A program made the position numbers and the translations under genes. Below are positions 55,147-64,000 of a stretch of 64,000 bases of DNA, piece by piece. Source of the stretch: Hahellaceae bacterium (GTDB lineage: Bacteria; Pseudomonadota; Gammaproteobacteria; Pseudomonadales; Oleiphilaceae); assembly GCA_024234575.1 (NCBI GenBank), contig JACKOB010000002.1:868001-932000 (forward strand). Direction: 5' to 3'. Position 1 is the stretch's first letter. Every line of letters begins with the position of its first letter. Under the pieces are notes generated by a model that made no database searches, was not told the origin of the DNA, and worked only from the letters and a program-made list of their open reading frames with translations.

Positions 55147-56637
55147 ATGAATCCTGACATAAGCTCCACTATTTTGCCAACATTAAGTGCTGATTTACTT
55201 ACTCGTGCCGACGTGCAAGTCGACAATCTGTTTAGCAAGGTATGGCAAAAGCTTGGCTTCAATAGCCTGTTAAAGCAAGCTGCCTTCAAGAAGCGCTCAG
55301 GAACGCCCGCCAGCGACATCATGTACTTGCTGCTTCTCTGGGTGTGGCTCAAAGTAGATTCTATCGCCATGTTTTCCAGAGACTCACTGCAAAGTTTTTC
55401 TGCCACAAAAAAAGATGCTCTCTACGACTGGCTCAAACGAGAGGATCTAAATTGGCGCATGCTACAGCTACAGACCGCTAAAAAAGTCATCGTGGCAACG
55501 GATAACAGCAGGCTTCGAGCGTTTGTTGTTGATGATTCCGTTAAAGTAAGACGCGGGAAAAAAATGCCCGGTGTGTCCAGTCACTTTGATCACTTAACCG
55601 GCCGGTTTGTCATGGGGCAACAAGTTCTGACACTCGGTCTTGCCACCGAAGCGCAGTTTATTCCTCTTGATAATGAAATTTTTATCAGCCAGAAAAAGGC
55701 GCAACCTCTTGCCAATGAGTTTGCCGATGGTCGTAGCATAAGCGCGAAACGTTATCGTGACGCCCAAGAACAGAGTAAGCCAGAGATGCTCAGAAGCATG
55801 ATAAGTAGAGCTCAACGATCCGACATTCATGCACAGTATTTTTTAGCGGATGCCTGGTTTGCAACCAAGCAGATACTCAAGATGACAGAAGAAAAATCAC
55901 TGACAGCGATTGTGCGAATGAAGAAAAATAAAATGAAGTATCGGGTAACAGCAGCGGGTGAACAATCATTATCGTGCACAGCCGAGGAGCTTTACAAATC
56001 TCACGTTAAAGGCCAGTGGCATAAAATCCATGGCAAGCCTTATCAATCAAAATCCATGGTGGTTGAGCTAAATCTGGCACAATCAGACAAGGAATGTGAG
56101 CAGTGGATCAAGGTGAAATTGCTCTTTGTTCGGGGTGTAAATGAAGAAAAGCAAAAAGCGGGCAAGCATGACTGGGCGCTGTTTTTGACAACGGATAGTC
56201 AGCTCAGTGACGATAAAATGCTTGAAATATATGCACTGAGATGGGGTATTGAAGTCTATTTCAAGGAAGCCAAGCAGAAATTAGGCTTTCTCAAAGAACA
56301 AAGCACCCACTACAGTAGTTATATCGCATCGATTCATCTGACCGCAATACGATTTTGCATGTTGCTTTTTGCCAAACACGAAGATGGAGGCGTCAGATTA
56401 AGTGATAGCCGAAACGAGATGATAAAAAGTCTGTGTACATTGGATTTTGCTAGTCGGTTGTGGGGCGTGTTCAGAGCGCTGATAACGGGTGCGTTAGAGG
56501 GACTTAAAGTGCAATATGGAGAAGGCGTCACCGAGATTATGCGGCATATAGATCGTACCGTTCAGCAGTTTTTTGAGCAAGCCATGCAAATGGATTGCTT
56601 TACACTTCGACTAGAGGCCGTCTCTAGCGGAGATTAG
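55147..56637 (+). CDS. IS4-family transposase
   Basis: DDE transposase of 496 residues from the ATG at 55147, which has AAAGG seven bases upstream; the frame also opens at 55093, whose context is poorer. Counting from 55093, the catalytic acids are likely D147 or D148 (FVVDDSVKV), D253 (FLADAWFA) and E387 in the YREK box (Y380, R383, E387, K394; YALRWGIEVYFKEAK). The frame is intact. A TTGTCTAGACAA palindrome overlaps the region just after 55093 and may limit expression. Confidence 0.92.
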   Translation: MNPDISSTILPTLSADLLTRADVQVDNLFSKVWQKLGFNSLLKQAAFKKRSGTPASDIMYLLLLWVWLKVDSIAMFSRDSLQSFSATKKDALYDWLKREDLNWRMLQLQTAKKVIVATDNSRLRAFVVDDSVKVRRGKKMPGVSSHFDHLTGRFVMGQQVLTLGLATEAQFIPLDNEIFISQKKAQPLANEFADGRSISAKRYRDAQEQSKPEMLRSMISRAQRSDIHAQYFLADAWFATKQILKMTEEKSLTAIVRMKKNKMKYRVTAAGEQSLSCTAEELYKSHVKGQWHKIHGKPYQSKSMVVELNLAQSDKECEQWIKVKLLFVRGVNEEKQKAGKHDWALFLTTDSQLSDDKMLEIYALRWGIEVYFKEAKQKLGFLKEQSTHYSSYIASIHLTAIRFCMLLFAKHEDGGVRLSDSRNEMIKSLCTLDFASRLWGVFRALITGALEGLKVQYGEGVTEIMRHIDRTVQQFFEQAMQMDCFTLRLEAVSSGD

Positions 56638-56656
56638 GCGATTATTTTCCGGGAAA

Positions 56657-56674
56657 TGAACTCCGAAACTTGAG
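56657..56674 (-). repeat. IS right terminal inverted repeat
   Basis: Perfect 18-bp complement of the left end. TTGAGT at its outer edge (56670-56675) could act as a -35 with TTACAT at 56693-56698, 17 bases away, giving a weak hybrid promoter reading into napD; this is speculative. Confidence 0.85.
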
Positions 56675-56681
56675 TTAGAAC
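56675..56681 (+). repeat. Target-site duplication, right copy
   Basis: TTAGAAC repeats the sequence left of the element (55011-55017). Removing the IS and one copy restores a gap of about 94 bases between napF and napD. Confidence 0.8.
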
Positions 56682-56745
56682 GATACTCAATTTTACATAG
56701 ATGCTGAAAAGCGTCTGTATTCAATGAATAGTAAAGAGAATACGA

Positions 56746-57099
56746 ATGACCATAGCAGCGCAGGCAGTTGAAGTTGTGGCCGGAAGTAACGAGCCAGGTA
56801 CAGATAGCAAGAAGGGTAATGGCGCCTATAGTGTCTGCGGTCTTGTCGTACAGTGTCGGCCGGAGAAGGCGGGTCAAGTAGCCAGTGCTTTGGAAAAAAT
56901 TGCCGGTGTGGAAGTGCATGGTGGCGAGGCAGGTAAACTGATTGTCACGGTAGAAGAGCTTCCAGGCGAGAAAAAATTGATTGATAGAGTAACTGAAATT
57001 AACAACACATCTGGAGTCCTGTCGGCTTCGCTTATTTACACAGAATCTGATTCTGTTGACGGTGATGACCCGGATAGTGACTTGGAGGAGCAACAATGA
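56746..57099 (+). CDS. napD: NapA signal-peptide-binding chaperone NapD
   Basis: Cytoplasmic chaperone that binds the Tat signal of NapA until the cofactor is loaded. The 117 residues include the ferredoxin-like core ([35 protein letters not shown]), longer than typical NapD by an N-terminal extension of about 25 residues and an acidic tail. AAAGAGAA precedes the ATG. It overlaps napA by four bases. It is now the first nap gene after the IS. Confidence 0.9.
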   Translation: MTIAAQAVEVVAGSNEPGTDSKKGNGAYSVCGLVVQCRPEKAGQVASALEKIAGVEVHGGEAGKLIVTVEELPGEKKLIDRVTEINNTSGVLSASLIYTESDSVDGDDPDSDLEEQQ

Positions 57100-59588
57100 A
57101 ACTGAGCAGAAGATCTTTCATTAAAAATAACGCTGTGGCGGCAACTGCTGCAGCCGCTGGCGTTTCCCTGCCAGCGTTGGGGTCTAATCTGATTACCAAA
57201 TCCCAGGATACATCGATAACCTGGGATAAGGCTCCTTGTCGCTTTTGTGGAACGGGTTGCAGTGTGCTGGTCGGAACACAGAAAGGGCGCGTTGTTGCGA
57301 CCCAGGGTGATCCTGATGCGCCGGTAAATAAAGGCCTGAATTGCATCAAAGGCTATTTCCTTTCGAAGATAATGTATGGCCAGGATCGTCTGACCCAGCC
57401 ATTACTTAGAATGACTGACGGTAAGTATGATAAAGAAGGTGAATTTACACCGGTTTCCTGGGATACTGCCTTCGATGTCATGGCAGAAAAATTCAAAAAA
57501 GCCTTAAAAGAGAAAGGCCCTACATCGGTTGGTATGTTCGGTTCCGGTCAGTGGACTGTCTGGGAAGGATATGCTGCCGCCAAGCTATATAAAGCTGGTT
57601 TCCTCTCCAACAATATTGATCCAAATGCGCGTCACTGTATGGCCTCTGCTGTGGGTGGTTTTATGCGTACCTTCGGTATCGATGAGCCAATGGGCTGTTA
57701 TGATGACCTCGAAAATGCCGATGCATTTGTACTTTGGGGATCAAACATGGCCGAGATGCATCCCATTCTCTGGTCGCGGTTAACGGATCGACGCTTGAGT
57801 TCACCCCATGTAAAAGTTGCGGTTCTTTCAACTTTTGAGCATCGCTCATTTGAGTTGGCTGATAACCCAATGATATTTAAGCCGCAGACTGACTTGGTCA
57901 TTCTGAACTATATCGCCAATTACATCATTCAGAACAATGCGGTTAACAAAGATTTTGTTGCTAAACATACCCACTTCAAACTGGGCGATACTGACATTGG
58001 TTATGGACTACGTCCGGAGCATCCGTTGCAAAAAGCCGCGAAGAATCCTGATAGTGGCAAGTCGACAGATATCACGTTTGAAGAATACGCCAAATTCGTA
58101 TCAACCTATACGCTAGATTACGCCCATGAAATGACGGGTGTACCAAAGGATAATCTGGAAGCGTTGGCCAAGCTTTATGCTGATCCCAAGATGAAAGTGG
58201 TTTCCTACTGGACCATGGGCTTTAACCAGCATACTCGCGGTGTGTGGGCTAATAACCTCGTTTACAATATTCACCTGTTGACCGGCAAAATTTCTGAGCC
58301 TGGCAATGGCCCGTTCTCACTTACCGGTCAGCCATCAGCTTGTGGTACCGCACGCGAAGTAGGTACTTTTGCTCATCGTTTGCCTGCCGACATGGTGGTC
58401 ATGAATGAAAAGCACAGAGAAAAAGCAGAAAAAATCTGGAAACTACCTGAAGGTGCTATTCCACCAAAGCCTGGCTACCACGCTGTGTTACAAAATCGAA
58501 TGCTGAAAGACGGCAAGCTGAACGCTTATTGGGTCATGTGTAACAACAACATGCAGACCGCACCGAACATGAACGAAGAGGGCTATCCTGGATATCGGAA
58601 CCCAGATAACTTTATCGTCGTATCAGATCCTTACCCAACTGTAACAGCTCAGGCTGCTGATCTTATTCTGCCAACGGCAATGTGGGTAGAGAAAGAGGGC
58701 GCCTACGGTAATGCTGAGCGCCGTACTCAGTTTTGGTATCAGCAGGTGAAAGGTCCTGGTGAGTCCAAATCTGACTTGTGGCAGTTAATGGAGTTCTCAA
58801 AGCGCTTCAAGGTTGAAGAAGTTTGGCCAGAAGAGTTGTTAGCTAAAAAGCCTGAATATCGAGGTAAGACTTTGTTCGATATTCTTTATAAAAATGGCCA
58901 GGTTGATAAGTATCCATTAACCGAGGTTCCTGCAGACCGATTGAACGATGAGTCTAAAGATTTTGGCTTCTATGCGCAGAAAGGCTTATTCGAAGAGTAC
59001 GCGGAGTTTGGTCGCGGTAAAGCACATGATCTTGCTGACTTCGATGCTTATCATAAAGCGCGAGGAATGCGTTGGCCGGTAGTGGATGGTAAAGAAACTT
59101 TGTGGCGGTTCCGGGAGGGTTATGACCCTTATGTGCCTGCAGGCGAAGGTGTGCGCTTTTACGGTAAGCCTGATGGTAAGGCTTGGATATTCGCGTTGCC
59201 ATACGAGCCTGCGGCCGAGTCTCCTGACGAAGAATACAACTTATGGTTAAGCACGGGTCGTGTACTTGAACATTGGCACAGTGGCTCTATGACTCGTCGA
59301 GTTCCAGAATTGTATCGTGCTTTCCCTGATGCGGTGTTGTTCATGCATCCGGATGATGCGAAAGAGCGAGGGTTGCGTCGTGGGGACGAGGTGAAAGTAG
59401 CGTCCCGTCGAGGCGAAGTCAGTACGCGTGTTGAGACACGTGGCCGGAACAAGCCACCTCGAGGCCTGGTATTTATGCCATTCTTCGATGCAAAGCAATT
59501 GACCAATAAACTAACACTGGATGCAACGGACCCGTTGTCGAAGGAAACGGATTACAAGAAGTGTGCAGTGAAGGTATTTAAAGCCTAA
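57096..59588 (+). CDS. napA: Periplasmic nitrate reductase catalytic subunit NapA
   Basis: Reduces nitrate to nitrite in the periplasm. The 830 residues start with a Tat signal ([12 protein letters not shown]). The [4Fe-4S] ligands are C48, C51, C55 and C83 (CRFCGTGC and NCIKGYF), and the molybdenum ligand is C181 in [10 protein letters not shown]. Bis-MGD-binding stretches follow ([35 protein letters not shown]). The start codon overlaps the napD stop by four bases, so translation is coupled. All key residues are present, so the enzyme should be functional if transcribed. Confidence 0.97.
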   Translation: MKLSRRSFIKNNAVAATAAAAGVSLPALGSNLITKSQDTSITWDKAPCRFCGTGCSVLVGTQKGRVVATQGDPDAPVNKGLNCIKGYFLSKIMYGQDRLTQPLLRMTDGKYDKEGEFTPVSWDTAFDVMAEKFKKALKEKGPTSVGMFGSGQWTVWEGYAAAKLYKAGFLSNNIDPNARHCMASAVGGFMRTFGIDEPMGCYDDLENADAFVLWGSNMAEMHPILWSRLTDRRLSSPHVKVAVLSTFEHRSFELADNPMIFKPQTDLVILNYIANYIIQNNAVNKDFVAKHTHFKLGDTDIGYGLRPEHPLQKAAKNPDSGKSTDITFEEYAKFVSTYTLDYAHEMTGVPKDNLEALAKLYADPKMKVVSYWTMGFNQHTRGVWANNLVYNIHLLTGKISEPGNGPFSLTGQPSACGTAREVGTFAHRLPADMVVMNEKHREKAEKIWKLPEGAIPPKPGYHAVLQNRMLKDGKLNAYWVMCNNNMQTAPNMNEEGYPGYRNPDNFIVVSDPYPTVTAQAADLILPTAMWVEKEGAYGNAERRTQFWYQQVKGPGESKSDLWQLMEFSKRFKVEEVWPEELLAKKPEYRGKTLFDILYKNGQVDKYPLTEVPADRLNDESKDFGFYAQKGLFEEYAEFGRGKAHDLADFDAYHKARGMRWPVVDGKETLWRFREGYDPYVPAGEGVRFYGKPDGKAWIFALPYEPAAESPDEEYNLWLSTGRVLEHWHSGSMTRRVPELYRAFPDAVLFMHPDDAKERGLRRGDEVKVASRRGEVSTRVETRGRNKPPRGLVFMPFFDAKQLTNKLTLDATDPLSKETDYKKCAVKVFKA

Positions 59589-59674
59589 CGGTCTATCTGA
59601 CGGCTTGTGTCAGATTGAACCCAAAGTAGCGGGAAAAGGTGTTTGTATTCCTTTTCCCGGGGTGGGTAGAAGTC

Positions 59675-60478
59675 ATGGCAGATAAGAGAAATACAGCGCC
59701 CCCAGAGCGGGAGCCTGTTGGTAAAAGCAGGCGGCAGTTTATTCAGGACACAGGGCATGCGCTCTGTGGAGTGGGTTTGGTGGGTGTAGGTTTAGGGTTG
59801 TATGGTGAACAAAGCCTTGCACACGCCCCAGACGTGCTGAGACCTCCCGGTGCATTGCCTGAGCGGGACTTTTTAGCTGCCTGCGTTCGGTGTGGGTTGT
59901 GCGTAGAGGATTGCCCTTACGATACACTGAAGCTGGCGCGGATATTTGAGCCGGTAACAACGGGAACGCCATATTTCAATGCGCGAAAAGTGCCTTGTGA
60001 AATGTGTGAGGACATTCCTTGTGTTGCCGCCTGTCCAACGGGGGCGCTGGATAAAAGTTTAGAAGATGTCGATGAGTCGCGCATGGGGTTAGCTGTGCTG
60101 ATTGATCGTGAGAATTGTTTGAATATGCAAGGGCTGCGATGCGATGTTTGTTACCGTGTCTGCCCGTTGATAGATAAGGCAATTACCCTCGATATGCTGC
60201 GAAATACCCGAACGGGGTTTCACGCAATATTTGAGCCGGTTGTGCACTCTGATGCGTGTACCGGATGTGGTAAATGCGAGCATGCCTGTGTACTGGAAGA
60301 GGCCGCAATTAAAGTGCTTCCGAGGTCATTAGCCAAGGGTGAATTAGGAAAACACTATCGCTGGGGCTGGGTAGAAAAAGAGGAGGCTGGCGGTTCTTTG
60401 CTGCAGGGCATTGGGGATGCACCGGACCGATTACCGGCCGATAGTATTTTCAAAGACCTGAACGGAGGGAAACCGTGA
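59675..60478 (+). CDS. napG: Periplasmic ferredoxin-type quinol dehydrogenase subunit NapG
   Basis: Periplasmic iron-sulfur protein that takes electrons from NapH. The ATG at 59675 is preferred (the frame opens at 59639), giving 267 residues with a Tat signal ([16 protein letters not shown]). Four [4Fe-4S] groups are visible: [43 protein letters not shown] and [11 protein letters not shown]. It overlaps napH. It gives Nap a second electron route beside NapC. Confidence 0.94.
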   Translation: MADKRNTAPPEREPVGKSRRQFIQDTGHALCGVGLVGVGLGLYGEQSLAHAPDVLRPPGALPERDFLAACVRCGLCVEDCPYDTLKLARIFEPVTTGTPYFNARKVPCEMCEDIPCVAACPTGALDKSLEDVDESRMGLAVLIDRENCLNMQGLRCDVCYRVCPLIDKAITLDMLRNTRTGFHAIFEPVVHSDACTGCGKCEHACVLEEAAIKVLPRSLAKGELGKHYRWGWVEKEEAGGSLLQGIGDAPDRLPADSIFKDLNGGKP

Positions 60479-61359
60479 TGGCCGCGAAAAGTCTACCAGG
60501 GTTGCGTCGTCCCGGCAGTGAAGCAAAAGAAGTGAAAGGATTTTGGCAGGCAAATCGCTGGTTGATACTGCGTCGTCTGTCACAGGTAATAGTTCTGGGG
60601 CTATTTTTACTAGGACCGTTGGCGGGAATTTGGATACTGAAAGGAAATTTAAGTGCCAGCATGGTACTTGATACCGTGCCGTTAGCTGATCCGTTTATTG
60701 TTATGCAGTCGGTTCTGGCCGGACATTTCCCCGAATTATCTGTGCTGCTGGGTGCAGGTATAATCACGGTGTTTTATGCCGTGCTCGGAGGCAGAGTATT
60801 TTGTTCTTGGGTCTGCCCGGTTAATCCGGTAACTGACCTGGCAGGAGCGCTCAGGCGATGGCTGGATATCAAGAAGTCAAGTCGACTTAATAAGTCTATG
60901 CGTTGGTGGTTGCTGGCTCTGGCTTGGCTGTTGCCCTTGATAACGGGCTATGTAGTTTGGGAGTTGGTAAACCCAGTTTCAATTTTGCATCGTGGCATTC
61001 TGTTCGGAATGGGATGGGGCTGGATAGTAATTTTGGGGATATTTTTGTTCGACCTGTTTGTCAGTCGCCGCGGCTGGTGCGGGCATCTGTGTCCTATGGG
61101 GGCCTGTTTTACTCTGATCGGCTCTGCGAGCACCGTTAGGGTAAGTGCAGCAAACAGAGAGAACTGTAATGATTGTATGGACTGTTTTGCCGTTTGCCCG
61201 GAACCGCAAGTGATAAAGCCGGCGCTAAAAGGACAGAGTAATGGTATTGGCCCCGTAATATTGGCGGCTGATTGCACTAATTGTGGGCGTTGCATCGATG
61301 TATGTGCGCAGGATGTTTTTAAGTTTGGTACTCGTTTTGCCAACAAGGCGGAGAAATAA
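60478..61359 (+). CDS. napH: Membrane quinol dehydrogenase subunit NapH
   Basis: Inner-membrane iron-sulfur protein that oxidises quinol and passes electrons to NapG. The 293 residues have about four membrane helices (around 35-55, 80-105, 140-160 and 178-198), the cytoplasmic-side CSWVCPVNPV and CGHLCPMGAC Cys motifs, and two C-terminal [4Fe-4S] groups (CNDCMDCFAVCP and CTNCGRCIDVC). GTG at 60475 and ATG at 60478 are both possible; GGAGGG is eight bases from the ATG. It overlaps the end of napG. Confidence 0.94.
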   Translation: MAAKSLPGLRRPGSEAKEVKGFWQANRWLILRRLSQVIVLGLFLLGPLAGIWILKGNLSASMVLDTVPLADPFIVMQSVLAGHFPELSVLLGAGIITVFYAVLGGRVFCSWVCPVNPVTDLAGALRRWLDIKKSSRLNKSMRWWLLALAWLLPLITGYVVWELVNPVSILHRGILFGMGWGWIVILGIFLFDLFVSRRGWCGHLCPMGACFTLIGSASTVRVSAANRENCNDCMDCFAVCPEPQVIKPALKGQSNGIGPVILAADCTNCGRCIDVCAQDVFKFGTRFANKAEK

Positions 61360-61361
61360 AG

Positions 61362-61817
61362 ATGAAAAATCTAAAATCCCTTGTACTCGTCGGGTGGGCC
61401 GTTGCATTGACGGCATCTATGCAGGTTTCTGCTGAAATCGGTGGCGTACAATCGCTGCGGGGAGCAGAGGAACTGGACAGTAATAATGCGGCGGAGGAAA
61501 TGAAACGAATTCCCCGTGACAGAGCAACGTTTGAGCGTGACTATCTGCATCAACCGCCACTGATACCGCATCAGGTGCGTGGTTATCAGGTCGACTTGAA
61601 TAGTAATAAGTGCTTGTCCTGCCATAGCTGGACAAACTATAAAACCTCAGGCGCAACCAAAGTTAGTTTGACCCACTTTGATACGAGAGATGGGCAGCAA
61701 TTGTCAGATGTCTCACCGCGCAGATATTTCTGCATGCAGTGTCACGTGCCCCAGGCCGATGCAAAGCCATTGGTGGACAATTCCTTTAAATCCGTTGACG
61801 CTCTAAGTGCTGACTAA
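61362..61817 (+). CDS. napB: Periplasmic nitrate reductase dihaem cytochrome NapB
   Basis: Electron-transfer subunit that donates electrons to NapA. The 151 residues start with a signal peptide (SLVLVGWAVALTASMQVSA). The two haem-binding motifs are CLSCH (C84-H88) and CMQCH (C124-H128), and the axial His of the first is likely in LIPHQVRGYQ. GGAG lies eight bases before the ATG. It follows napH by two bases. Confidence 0.96.
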   Translation: MKNLKSLVLVGWAVALTASMQVSAEIGGVQSLRGAEELDSNNAAEEMKRIPRDRATFERDYLHQPPLIPHQVRGYQVDLNSNKCLSCHSWTNYKTSGATKVSLTHFDTRDGQQLSDVSPRRYFCMQCHVPQADAKPLVDNSFKSVDALSAD

Positions 61818-61859
61818 GCGACATAACAGCGTAATTGTTTGGATAGTGGGAGACTAAGT

Positions 61860-62459
61860 ATGGCCAGGCAAAAAAAGGGCTTTTTGACCCGTTACAAAGA
61901 TATGCTGCTAAGTCCGAGCAGTGTTGCGATGGGTTTAATATTAGGTATTGGATTTGTCGCGGGTATTGTATTTTGGGGCGGATTTAACACTGGTTTAGAA
62001 ATAACCAACACGGAAGAGTTTTGCATTGGTTGCCATGAAATGGAAAACAACGTGTATCAAGAATACAAATCGACCATACATTACAGCAATAGGTCAGGGG
62101 TGAGAGCAACGTGCCCTGATTGCCACGTACCAAAAGACTGGACGCACAAGATTGTGCGAAAGATTCAGGCCAGTCAGGAAGTCTGGGGTAAGCTGACAGG
62201 TTATATAAATACGCGTGAAAAGTTTGTTGAGCACCGAAAAGAAATGGCGTTGCGTGAGTGGCAACGAATGAAAGAAAGTGATTCGAGAGAGTGCCGAAAC
62301 TGCCACGATTTTGAATACATGGATTTCAGTGAGCAGGGTAAACGATCAGTGAAGATGCACTCAACGGCGCTCGCTTCAGGTGAAAAGACCTGTATAGATT
62401 GCCACAAGGGTATCGCCCACGAACTGCCTGATATGGAAGGCGTTGAAGGCTGGCATTAA
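61860..62459 (+). CDS. napC: Tetrahaem quinol dehydrogenase NapC
   Basis: Membrane-anchored tetrahaem cytochrome of the NapC/NirT family that oxidises quinol and reduces NapB. One N-terminal helix (about 20-42) is followed by four haem motifs: CIGCH, CPDCH, CRNCH and CIDCH. The ATG at 61860 with GGGAG about nine bases before it is preferred; the frame opens at 61839. With 199 residues it is full length. Both NapC and NapGH routes exist in this operon. Confidence 0.96.
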   Translation: MARQKKGFLTRYKDMLLSPSSVAMGLILGIGFVAGIVFWGGFNTGLEITNTEEFCIGCHEMENNVYQEYKSTIHYSNRSGVRATCPDCHVPKDWTHKIVRKIQASQEVWGKLTGYINTREKFVEHRKEMALREWQRMKESDSRECRNCHDFEYMDFSEQGKRSVKMHSTALASGEKTCIDCHKGIAHELPDMEGVEGWH

Positions 62460-62494
62460 GCTACAATGTTGCAATCGTTAATAAGGAGTAGAAC

Positions 62495-62632
62495 ATGAGT
62501 CCTTTAGAGTCGATGATCTGGAGTATTCTCGGTTATGCCGCAATGCCTGTGATTTTTATAGTAGGTTTTGCCATCACGGTCGTTGTGACCTGCTTTTTAT
62601 TGGAAACCACAGGCAACGGACTGGAAGACTGA
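62495..62632 (+). CDS. 45-residue membrane protein of the TIGR02808 type
   Basis: A short gene with a good AAGGAG site six bases before the ATG. The product begins MSPLESMIWSILGYAAMPV and has one membrane helix (about 10-36), with a polar Glu/Asn/Gly tail. It resembles the tiny TIGR02808 proteins found beside nap genes in Vibrio and Photobacterium, by recollection. It is the last gene before the nap terminator. The function is unknown, perhaps stabilising the NapC or NapH membrane complex. Confidence 0.75.
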   Translation: MSPLESMIWSILGYAAMPVIFIVGFAITVVVTCFLLETTGNGLED

Positions 62633-62742
62633 CCAATTCATCAGTACCTGACTTATTCCGTCAGGTCGTTGGCGCATTGTTTAAGTCGTAAGGTTAGAGT
62701 TGATTTTGCGTATAAAACCGGTAATGAAAACTCGTTAGAATA

Positions 62743-62771
62743 AAAAAGGGCGCTTGATATGCGCCCTTTTC
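62743..62771 (+). terminator. Rho-independent terminator between nap and trxA, bidirectional
   Basis: AAAAGGGCGC/GCGCCCTTTT is a perfect stem with a 7-base loop, with A- and T-tracts on the two sides. It separates the convergent nap operon (plus) and trxA (minus). Confidence 0.9.
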
Positions 62772-62794
62772 TTAATAAAGCAGTTCTGAAAGTA

Positions 62795-63121
62795 TCAGAT
62801 ATTGCTGTCCAAAAACGCTGTAAGTTGTGACTTTGACAGTGCGCCGACCTTTGTCGCGTCAACGCTGCCGTTTTTAAACAGCATTAGTGTTGGGATGCCA
62901 CGAATATTGAATTTAGGAGGTGTCTGCTCATTTTCATCAATGTTTAATTTGCAGATTTTAAGTTTACCCGCGTATTCGTCGGCAATCTCTTCCAGAACCG
63001 GAGCGATCATTTTACAAGGACCGCACCATTCTGCCCAATAGTCGACTAGAACAGGCCCTTCTGCTTTTAACACTTCACTTTCAAAGCTGTCGTCGGTGAC
63101 ATTGAAGATTTTATCGCTCAT
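62795..63121 (-). CDS. trxA: Thioredoxin 1
   Basis: Cytoplasmic disulfide reductase of 108 residues. The active site is WCGPC (C33, C36), followed by [14 protein letters not shown], and the cis-Pro lies in [13 protein letters not shown]. It is full length. In many gammaproteobacteria trxA is followed by rho on the same strand and lies divergent from ppx. Here ppx is divergent as usual, but a terminator and the convergent nap operon follow instead of rho. Confidence 0.97.
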   Translation of the reverse strand: MSDKIFNVTDDSFESEVLKAEGPVLVDYWAEWCGPCKMIAPVLEEIADEYAGKLKICKLNIDENEQTPPKFNIRGIPTLMLFKNGSVDATKVGALSKSQLTAFLDSNI

Positions 63122-63209
63122 TGCAATTTCCTGATTTTGGTTAATAGTGATGACTTAAATCTCGGATATGATAGTCGCTCGCTGATTAAAGTGTTAGCTT
63201 CGCAAGCAG

Positions 63210-63227
63210 TATGATAGGTCTATCATA
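63210..63227. repeat. Perfect 8-2-8 palindrome between trxA and ppx
   Basis: TATGATAG and CTATCATA flank a 2-base centre. It lies 88 bases upstream of the trxA start and 170 bases upstream of ppx, where a dimeric regulator could act on either gene. No known consensus is matched with confidence. Confidence 0.45.
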
Positions 63228-63396
63228 ACAGGTTTTAATTTTTTGGATACGATGACGGGGTTTTGCTCTCAATGAAGCCCGCAGAAATTTTATCCTGTGG
63301 GATTCGCGTGCTGGGTACCTTCGGGCCGCCAAATCGCATATCATGCCAAAGATCTCTCATAACATTATGAGGCCGTAGACGAGGAATTCAAGGCAC

Positions 63397-64000
63397 GTGC
63401 TTTTAGATCAGAATGTAAGCCAATCCGAAGACGGTGTACCTGAGACGTTGGTACCTGAAAAAATCGCTGCTATAGACCTGGGGTCAAATAGCTTTCATAT
63501 CGTTATTGCCCGATTGGTGCATGGTGAAATTCGTGTGCTTGAAAAAATGGGCGAAAAGGTTCAGCTGGGCGCAGGGCTTGATGACACGGGCAGAATCAGC
63601 GAAGAGGCACAAGAAAGGGCGTTAGCCTGTCTGGGCCGCTTTGCGCAAATGATCAAAGGCATGCCTGCGGGTTCGGTACGTGTAGTGGGTACTAATGCGC
63701 TGCGTGCCGCTAAAAATGCCCGCCAGTTCACGAATAAAGCAGCCCAGACTCTGGGTATTCCTATTGAGATAATAGCCGGCCGAGAGGAAGCTCGACTCAT
63801 ATACCTGGGAGTTTCTCATACACTTTCAGATGATCAGGGCAAGCGGCTGGTCATTGATATCGGTGGTGGTAGCACCGAATGTATAATTGGCGAGCGGTTC
63901 GAAGCACGAGAGCTCGAAAGTCTTTACATGGGATGTGTGTCTTATCGCAACAGATTCTTTGCCTCGGGTGATATCACCCGCGTTGCTTTTGATAAAGCGG
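63397..64000 (+). CDS. ppx: Exopolyphosphatase Ppx/GppA, N-terminal part
   Basis: Releases phosphate from polyphosphate chains, or acts on pppGpp in GppA-type members. The gene runs off the right edge; about 200 codons are visible. The ASKHA-fold ATP-like motifs are [16 protein letters not shown] and [31 protein letters not shown] and [14 protein letters not shown] are also typical. The start is GTG at 63397, with GAGGAA ten bases before. It is divergent from trxA, the common Ppx arrangement. Confidence 0.93.
   Translation, partial: MLLDQNVSQSEDGVPETLVPEKIAAIDLGSNSFHIVIARLVHGEIRVLEKMGEKVQLGAGLDDTGRISEEAQERALACLGRFAQMIKGMPAGSVRVVGTNALRAAKNARQFTNKAAQTLGIPIEIIAGREEARLIYLGVSHTLSDDQGKRLVIDIGGGSTECIIGERFEARELESLYMGCVSYRNRFFASGDITRVAFDKA

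Larger units (their letters stand above)
55018..56674 (+). mobile_element. IS4-family insertion sequence between napF and napD
   Basis: A 1,657-bp element bounded by perfect 18-bp inverted repeats (ctcaagtttcggagttca at 55018-55035 and its complement at 56657-56674) and a 7-bp direct duplication TTAGAAC. It carries one intact transposase gene in the same direction as nap. The transposase has the Y-x2-R-x3-E-x6-K signature of IS4. A 7-bp duplication fits the ISPepr1-like branch as I recall it. Perfect ends and an open transposase frame suggest a recent, possibly active insertion. Confidence 0.88.

Overview
The window is chromosomal DNA from a gammaproteobacterium, most likely a marine or aquatic relative of the Cellvibrionales/Pseudomonadales. 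The gene order trkH-trkA-rsmB-fmt-def, then lysM-dprA-tsaC-hemF-aroE, matches the block beside the replication origin of Pseudomonas. The yrdA-type/prlC/YheV group is also pseudomonad-like. NhaD, a PomAB-like motor pair and many orphan signalling proteins suit a motile marine bacterium. Genus and species cannot be named from sequence reading alone.

Layout. 1-9.7 kb: housekeeping block (K+ uptake, rRNA methylation, initiator tRNA formylation and deformylation, DNA uptake, t6A, haem, shikimate). 9.9-11.5 kb: MotA/MotB stator. 11.6-13.5 kb: iron-storage module with Bfd, two complementary bacterioferritins and a PA4642-like protein. 13.8-16.3 kb: large HELAH-motif lipoprotein. 16.4-21.1 kb: gamma-carbonic-anhydrase-like protein, PrlC, YheV zinc ribbon, an unknown protein and a Sco1 copper chaperone. 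21.1-23.3 kb: degenerate LOV-like/GGDEF protein and an HD-GYP phosphodiesterase. 23.5-25.5 kb: serine hydrolase and glutathione transferase. 25.5-27.6 kb: cluster of small unrecognised genes. 27.7-43.4 kb: signalling-rich region with three hybrid histidine kinases, a single-domain response regulator, lipoproteins and an SMP-30/strictosidine-synthase-like protein. 43.6-45.0 kb: queC-queE. 45.0-53.4 kb: molybdopterin oxidoreductase, CheY-like regulator, YfbR-type nucleotidase, solute-binding protein, an unlisted 45-residue gene under a near-perfect LexA box, isochorismatase-fold hydrolase, haemerythrin, mobA and nhaD. 53.6-62.6 kb: narL divergent from a nap operon (napF-IS-napDAGHBC plus a 45-residue membrane protein). 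62.8-64 kb: trxA and the start of ppx.

How the genes work together. The nap operon makes a periplasmic nitrate reductase with both quinol routes (NapC and NapGH). NarL and two 7-2-7 NarL/NarP-type sites stand in front of napF, and mobA supplies the guanylylated molybdenum cofactor. An IS4-family element of 1,657 bp, with 18-bp perfect inverted repeats and a 7-bp target duplication, sits between napF and napD and may uncouple the catalytic genes from the NarL-controlled promoter. Bfd and the two bacterioferritins form an iron store and release unit behind a Fur-like promoter.

Points most worth a second look: the SOS-box microprotein gene; a hybrid kinase whose phosphoacceptor His is Gln although its ATPase, receiver and HPt parts look intact; a kinase/three-helix membrane protein/response regulator operon; a structured intergenic region that looks like an unannotated small RNA; and the IS insertion inside nap.
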